Under the pieces are notes generated by a model. That model saw only the letters and a program-made list of their open reading frames with translations. It was not told where the DNA came from and made no database searches. 64,000 bases of DNA, from NCBI GenBank assembly GCA_944470555.2, contig OX104127.1:95132708-95196707 (forward strand), written 5' to 3'. Below, piece by piece: positions 57,069-64,000 of the stretch (within the stretch, counting starts at the first letter, position 1; every line of letters starts with the position of its first letter). The DNA comes from Heterobilharzia americana (Eukaryota > Platyhelminthes > Trematoda > Strigeidida > Schistosomatidae). A program made the position numbers and the translations under genes.

Positions 57069-58956
57069 ATGGTGAAGCAGAAGATAAACCAGTGCAAGGA
57101 TGCTCAACGACAAGAGGAACTGAGCACAATGTATAAAACAACACTGGACAAAGAAGTGAAGAAGAGTGCACGCAAAGACAAAAGACACTTCTACGACAGA
57201 TTGGCAAGTGAAGCAGAACAGGCTGCAGGTAAGAGAGACCTGACGACATTGTATCAAATAACCAGGTTGCTATCAGGGAAGAGACCAACACAGATGAAAC
57301 CAATAAAAGATGAAGAAGGAAATTTAATTACAAAAGAAGAGAAACAGAGGAAACGATGGGCCGACCACTTCAAGAAGCTCTTGAATCGACCACCACCTGC
57401 ACTTCGTCCAGAAATACCACCTGCAGCCGCTGAATTACAAGTGAACATAAATCCCCAACGAAAATGGAAGTCCTGAACGCCATAAAGCTACTGAAATGTG
57501 GGAAAGCAGCAGGACCAGATGGAATACCGCCAGAAGCACTGAGAACAGATGCAGAGACAACAGCGGACATGCTCACACCACTATTGCAGAAGGTGTGGAG
57601 GGAAGAGAAGGTACCTGACGATTGGAAGAAGGGTTACCTTGTCAAACTGCCGAAGAAGGGAGACCTCAGTGCTTGCAAGAACTGGCGCGGAATCACTCTC
57701 CTGTCCACCCCAAGTAAAATATTAAGCCGCATCATCCTGGAGAGGCTTAAAGACGCACTGGATTCAAAACTACGACCGGAACAGGCAGGCTTCAGGAAGT
57801 ACAAATCATGTGCTGACCAAATTGCAACGCTTCGTATCATCATAGAACAGAGCATAGAATGGCAATCAGCTCACTACCTCAACTTCATCGACTTTGAGAA
57901 GGCCTTTGACAGCGTCGACCGAGAAGTAATTTGGAAACTGCTTCAATACTACGGAGTACCGCAAACCTTTATCCGCCTCATTCAACAACTATATGAAGAT
58001 GCCACATGCCAAGTAATCACAATGGGAAGCTCAGTGATGCTTTTGAAGTGAAGACAGGAGTGAAACAAGGTTGCCTACTATCCCCCATGATATTCCTTAT
58101 TGTGGTGGACTGGATCATGCAGCAAACAGTAGGCAGCGAGAAGAGGGGGATACACTGGACGACGGAAAAGAACCTAGAAGACTTGGATTTCGCCGATGAC
58201 TTATGCCTAATGTCACATAAACTTGAAGATCTGCAGGCAAAAACTAACAAGTTGACAGAAGAGGCAGCTAAGACGGGACTTCAGGTGAATATAGAGAAGA
58301 CAGAAGTGATGAAGATACCGCACCACCACCATCAACAACAACAACAAACTCCAATCACCGTCAACGGGAGAAACTTGAAGGAAGTAACCTCCTTCACTTA
58401 TCTAGGAAGCACTGTTTCAACTACAGGCGGGACGGACGAGGACGTCAAAGTCAGAATCGGAAAAGCAAGACAGGCGTTCATTAGCCTGAAACCAGTGTGG
58501 AGATCTTCTGCACTCAGCATGCGGAACAAGATACGGATTTTCAACACCAACGTCAAGTCAGTGCTCTTGTATGGCTCAGAGACTTGGCGCGCCACGAAAG
58601 GTATTTCCAATAAACTACAGACATTCATCAACAACTGCTTACGCTCGCTGCTGAAGATCAGATGGCCAGAAAAAATAAGCAACAAGGAACTCTGGGAACG
58701 AACCAACCAAGAACCTATCACGCAACAAATATGCAGGAAGAAGTGGAGATGGATTGGGCATGCACTGAGAAGGCCGACTGAGGACATCACGCGTCAGGCC
58801 AGTCCTCGAGTGGAATCCCCATGGGAAGCGACGAGTTGGACGTCCGAGGGTGACATGGAGGAGGTCATGCGAGGAGGAAATGAGAGGTTGTGGGCTGTCG
58901 TGGAACCAGGTTCAAAAGATCTCAGAGAACAGGATGAAATGGAGGCGTGCTACTGA
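57069..58956 (+). pseudogene. RTE copy E reverse transcriptase and C-terminal domain
   Basis: Open pieces are 57069-57476 (linker: EVKKSARKDKRHFYDRLA), 57464-58051 (GKAAGPDGIPPEA, NWRGITLLST, FEKAFDSVDREVIWKLL) and 58006-58956 (GVKQGCLLSPMIFLIVVDW, LDFADDLCLM, KWRWIGHALRRPTEDI). A His/Gln run (HHHHQQQQQ) lies near 58321-58350. After 58956 another frame completes the conserved end ALCSTRNPRD, whose stop is the first TAA of the tail. It needs few changes to be a full frame but is not functional as it stands. Confidence 0.88.
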
Positions 58957-59019
58957 AGCCCTATGTTCCACTAGGAACCCAAGGGACTAATAATAATAAT
59001 AATAATAATTTTACACCAC

Positions 59020-62000
59020 GGAGCTGATGACGGTTCTCGATATCTCATTCAATACTAGACAGTAAAGTGAATTAACAAGTGGTCATATTTTGAAGGGTAA
59101 TCACGAAAAGCTACGTTTGATAATATGTTAGTCACTCATGCTTTCAAATCCTCCTAATTGCAACTAAATATAGGAAGAATAAATGAAAATATCAGAGTCA
59201 TGACTTCTGTTTCCCAACCGACCCCGCTTTCCAACGCAAACATGAGAACGCAAGACTAAAGGATGATGTGAAACTCGGAATATTTGAAAGCCTTCAAACA
59301 GTATACTTTGAAAAAACGATATCGAAGCTCCGTTTGGTGCAGTCAATCATCGATAGCACTTGACTAACCTACAGACTGCTTAACAACAATATTCAAATAA
59401 AATTTGATTCTGTTCCATTATGCAAATGGAATAGAAATATATATGCTTCCACTAGTCAAACCTCCTCTTCGAAAGAGACACGTGAGTATCCACGCTTTAT
59501 GCAGTTCACATTCATGCCTCAACTGCAATGTAATCAAGAGTAAACCTACAGGGTAGACAAAGTCTCGTCTGCAGTCATCAAAATGTAATTCAGCCTACCT
59601 AAGTATACACTAATTTGCAAAGGACTGGCTACAGACAATGAAAATAAGCTTGAAAGTCTGTGAAACAAATGCAGCTGCTCAATTGTGTACCTTCAGCCGG
59701 ATTATTGCGATAGGACTACGAAGGTCAATTACCAGTTCCAATATATAACTAACAATCGCATATTCATGACACAGCGTTATCAACCACCGTCATCGTATCC
59801 ACCAAGTCTCTTTTGCAAAGTGTTGCGTCAAATCACATTGCAACTAGTCATGGTTTCCCGTTATTTGTAGTTGAAATGATGATGCAGTTGTATGCTAAAT
59901 CTCATCATCCCTTTTGGCGCAGACTTTATGCATCATCAATTTAACTCCTTCGAGAAGTCCACATGGTTTTTGTGCACTTGTTTACAAAAGGTTGCAGCAA
60001 TAACGATCCAAGTCATACCTATTTATGACCAAACAGTGGTTATCCTTCACAACCGAATAACACCAAAGCATCGTCTCCAATCTAAAAATATAAATCCCTA
60101 CATATAATGCCAACCAATTTGCAAGTCAGAGAGGAGTTTGAGAGTTGTGGTGCTGGAATGAGAAATTTCTCACCGACTTCCCTTATTTGAACTGGCTTTA
60201 GAAGGGAACACCTGGAGAGTTGAATATTTTCGTTATATATACAATTCACGTAACCAATGCCTGAGTTCAATTCGTAAACCTGAACCAGTATCTGTGACAG
60301 TAAGCAGTAGGCCAATAAGTGAGTTCACATTTCCTCTCTATGCAGATTTCGAATCTGGCTGGATATTGTTTTCCTTCCACTTAAAATAATGAGATGCCAA
60401 ACGTTTTATTTTCTTCCCAAAACTAAGGTAATAACCCTCTAAATCTTGACTAATCGTCTTAGAGCCTACAGGGTTCAATAGTCGTTGCATAGAAATGAAT
60501 ACTGATGTGATGACTATGTACTAAACAACCCTCTAAATCAATATGTGTAGTTGATTATGTAATGAAAGACAATGTCTCTTTTGACTGCTACTTCAAGTCC
60601 CCGATATATCTGACTCCTTTGTGAGGCCACTGAAATATATTGCTACATTATTTACACAAACCTTCTTTTACTGACATCTTACTTTGCAATCCATTTCTCG
60701 GTTAATCTCTTTGTCTACTTAAACATCAAAACATACCGGTTTTCCAGCCTTTTTGGCTGGGTTAAATGAAGTCAAAATACTCTCAATTAAATATCGAGGA
60801 TATTTCATAGACAGTAGACGAGCAGCAAACTAACCACGAGCCACTAACACTTACATAGCAACCGTAGAATTTTGGAGAGTACCATGTCTTCAAAGTCTAA
60901 TGCAAATGTTAAATGTGTGATCGCGTCAACTGTCTGTTGTGATGTTACGGTTTTTAAACATGTAACTTGGTTGACTGAACAGATGTATCATGCAGTTCAA
61001 ATCCTTTTGTAAACACTTAGTCTGAATTACTTTAAGACCTCCATCAAAACCTGGGGTTAATATGAATACTATTTACATTGAAGTGAATGTCTCACGCCTT
61101 ATCTCAATCACTTATGAGAAACGTAGTGGTCTTTAACTACGTGAGACTTTGTTCGTTTTACAGTAATATAAGACCATGCGATTGTTAATCACCTCTCGAG
61201 AAGGTAGTGATAAGTGTCGCACAAATATTCTCTAAGCAAAAGGACAAGGTTTGTTTTGTTTAATTCTTCTTGCCTCACTTCGCATAAGCACTATCGACTA
61301 AATGTGATAAAGTCAAAATTCGCATTGACTTTACTTATCGTTCTCCTAACCGAGACGATAGGTGCTCAACAATGCTTTTTATGACGTACTTGGCGGTAGA
61401 CCTGATAAAACGTTTACCAGACGATTAGCTGATTTGATGAGTACACACCAAAATGAGAAAACTAAGAGGCTCGTCTTCTGTCTTAGCAAGAATTATCTGC
61501 TGACTAGAAAATGATGAGGAAAGGTTACCAGTATAGAAGGTTCTGCTGATGGCAGAAGAACAAAATTTCACTAGGTGTGCTACCACTGAATCGGTGCTTA
61601 ATGAATAATCATTTCTTTTAAACAGTCATTTTCTAGACCTCTAACTTGTTTTCTTCATTCCTGCCAGCATGTCTTGAACATATTCCAGCTGGTTTTGTTT
61701 CAAAACACCATGGTAGATACATTTAACTGAACTAGCCAGAAGTTTAACTAAACTCCTTGTATTCTAAGTGGATACAAATCAAAGGAAATTAATGTAGCAA
61801 TCCTTAGAAGTAATCTTTCTGTACACTGTGTTTCTCTGTGACCTGTCATATCTTCTAGTGAATTGAACATTTGAAAAATATTAAATGTTTTCATGTTTTT
61901 CATCTCAAATGTAATCAAGTGAAGGAGGTACATCAGTAAATTTCCTCAATAACGTTTTTGTTGATTTTCCGACCACGGATAATGAGAATTTCGTTAATAT

Positions 62001-63602
62001 AACTTTCATGCACATTCCCGTTGTTGATGATATCATTCAGCTGTTCAATCTCTAGTCAGCCAAACAAAAATCAGCTTATTTTGGTCATTAGGTTGAGCCC
62101 AACGCATATCCATTCATTTGTGTATATTATTTATTCTGAATCAAAAGTGTAAATCGATGGTACATTGAAGAAATTGTTATTTCAGAATTGGTTCCAGAAG
62201 GCCAACCGCAATCTTTATTTTTTATCTGAGAGATGAATCCCGCTGTTTCATTAACAGATAGACCGGCGAATAAGAAAGAAGAATCTACAGGCTTGCATTG
62301 TTAGTTTCCTCATATTCACCTTTGCAACCTCTGAGATGAAGGTGAGTAAATCCTTAACATTAATGTTTACAACTTGTTTGTATAAGAGCTCGAGGAGTCT
62401 GGTTAGTCAATCCGCAATCTGAGAACGTGTAGACTAAGCACATCTTTAATCATACGAAGATAAAGTTGGAGTTTCGAAAATTAAGTTTATATATACAACC
62501 ATGTTGGTGCACATCTTGCAAGTCACTGAAATTATACCCTATCGTTTTACTTTTCTCGGAATTTCCCTTTAAATACATAGCCTAACTAAGTCTTTGTTTC
62601 TTTATAGTTTCTGCTGTACACATTTTGCACCATATACTGAGAAGAAAAGCATAACTATTTGTCACAAGTAACTCAGATATTAATCTCAAAATCTAGTCAG
62701 GGATAACACTTTATAATCTTGCAAAAATACAAAAGTGATAGTCAACTCACAACAAACAAAATATAAACTGATTCCAGGAATTCAATCTAAATGTGTTATA
62801 TGCAATGGAAACTATTTTTAGTAATGCAAAATAAATCAAAAGTTTCATATTTTCGCTTATAATACCTTGAATACTAAATAGTTTTACTAAAGTGGAGTGT
62901 TATATTATTAGTATATAATCACCTCACTGACAGACAGATTTAAGCGTAATTTAGATATATGTGATACACATTAAATTTGTGTAAGATGTATCTCTCATTT
63001 TCAAAACCGTTAATTATTTAATTAAATGACTACTTTAGAATTAATAACCAAAAATGAATGACACACCTAGTTCCCTTAACGTATGATGCAGTTTCTGACT
63101 GCATTCAACCAAGACGATATGTAAGAGGGATATTGAATGAATGAAGTGAACAACTCATTTCAAGTAGCATGAAATATAGTTTGCTGTGATATGAGATGAT
63201 ATACACTAATTTGTGTTCACTGACAATTTAAGGCTGCACTCAACTCATGCTTCTTGAAGATATATTAGAACATCAACGATCATGAAATTCAAATAAGTAC
63301 AAGTAGGGCTGCTTCATCAGGAGAATTAAATAGCATGAATTTGAAGAAAGGTTGAATGTCAGGAACTGAAATCGGTGGAATGTCAAGAAAAACGTGGTAT
63401 ATGATTTAACACAATCACATTTCAATACAATCGACAACATTCGATACACGAACATGAAAAGACAGAAAATTGATGACACTGATAGAAATTGATGATACAA
63501 GCGTGGACAGCCCAACCAAGTGATCTTGGCTTCACATCATCCTCGTGCACCAATATTTCCTATGGTGCAGATGTTCTGTTATTATCAAACAGTATGCAAT
63601 GA
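59020..63602. other. AT-rich DNA without recognised genes
   Basis: No RTE, PLE or LU sequence recognised. Open frames at 59685-59870 and 60082-60315 lack domain signals. Confidence 0.5.
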
Positions 63603-63773
63603 GTTGGGCGTCGGAGGATGACATGGAGGAGATCGTGCGAGGACGAGATGAGAGCTTCAGGGCTGTCGTCGAGCCAGGTTCAAAAGATTTCAGAGAACAG
63701 AGATCATTGGAAACGTGCTATTGAAGCTTTATGTTCCATAAGAAAGCGAAGGGACGAATAATAATAATAATGT
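63603..63773 (+). mobile_element. 5'-truncated RTE retrotransposon, 3' end only
   Basis: Starts at GTTGGGCGTCGGAGGATGAC and matches the last ~165 bases of the RTE copies. The C-terminal codons read ALCSIRKRRDE followed by TAA TAA, then further TAA-like units. More diverged than copies D and E; no clear target duplication. Confidence 0.85.
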
Positions 63774-63775
63774 GA

Positions 63776-63777
<2 letters not shown>

Positions 63778-63806
<29 letters not shown>
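63778..63806. repeat. (TA)n microsatellite
   Basis: About 14 TA units directly after the RTE 3' fragment. Confidence 0.95.
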
Positions 63807-64000
63807 ACTCTGAACGAAAAGTGTATTTCATCGTTGAACTCTGGTGTCTCCAAAATAAATGACTGATTTCTAAACATTCCCAACACAGTTCTGTTACCAT
63901 TCGAGTGATCAAGGAGTATTTCTTTCCATTACTTCTTATTCAAATTCCACAATTATATAAACATAATGATGAATCATGCGTCAGCAATATAGAGATTCCG

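Larger units (their letters stand above)
55771..59005 (+). mobile_element. RTE-clade non-LTR retrotransposon, copy E (full length, least damaged)
   Basis: It is flanked by a 14-base target-site duplication TAATTTTACACCAC (55757-55770 and 59006-59019; the first bases overlap the tail). Starts AACCTCGCCTGGTTAACTAG; ends GGAACCCAAGGGAC followed by (TAA)n of about eight units. Length ~3.23 kb. Breaks: a 1-base deletion near 56232, the AGCC duplication near 56885 shared with copy D, a stop at 57056-57058, and small indels near 57455 and 58012. It lies just upstream (in minus-strand sense) of the LU exon at 55384-55493. Confidence 0.95.

Overview
The window looks like AT-rich nuclear DNA of a blood fluke (Schistosoma or a close digenean). 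Several things point there: degenerate hammerhead ribozymes of the schistosome Sm-alpha SINE type, many copies of one RTE-clade non-LTR retrotransposon, several Penelope-like elements (PLEs) with GIY-YIG endonuclease remnants, and split genes for small Ly6/CD59-like (LU, three-finger) proteins. No bacterial-type genes, tRNAs or rRNAs were seen. The genus is an inference; the element families are read from the sequence.

Layout. 1-1150: end of a PLE and its repeated 3' noncoding part. 1181-1331: RTE 3' end (minus). 1906-2640: foldback element with two facing hammerhead-like motifs. 6061-6120: decayed Sm-alpha hammerhead. 7466-10804: RTE copy A. 11466-11870: PLE RT remnant (minus). 14273-18331: left arm of a large inverted duplication, holding an LU gene, a 5' RTE piece and a PLE RT piece. 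20523-21470: PLE 3' repeat and a cluster of palindromic elements. 25351-28660: RTE copy C. 33565-33745: MITE-like hairpin. 34413-39702: right arm of the duplication (LU gene, longer RTE, PLE), inverted. 40085-42430: a PLE whose 5' part is inverted. 44792-44963 and 55384-55493: two further LU-type exons on the minus strand. 45480-45629: Sm-alpha-like element with a hammerhead. 48139-51394 and 55771-59005: RTE copies D and E with target-site duplications. 63603-63773: RTE 3' fragment. The rest is AT-rich sequence without a recognisable gene.

The host genes of interest are the LU exons. The two inverted copies differ by roughly 2-3% in introns and carry an identical last exon at the protein level. 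The 80-base exon for the first finger differs at 20 of 80 bases, mostly amino-acid changing, while its cysteines are kept. On the minus strand, the two upstream LU-type exons and the two right-arm exons have matching splice phases (1-0, 0-1, 1-0, 0-stop). They could therefore form one GPI-anchored protein with two LU domains, interrupted by RTE and PLE insertions in its introns.

All retroelement copies seen are broken by frameshifts or stops, so none looks autonomous. Copies A, C, D and E share inactivating indels in conflicting combinations, and D and E still have clean target-site duplications. This suggests movement in trans and mosaic ancestry.
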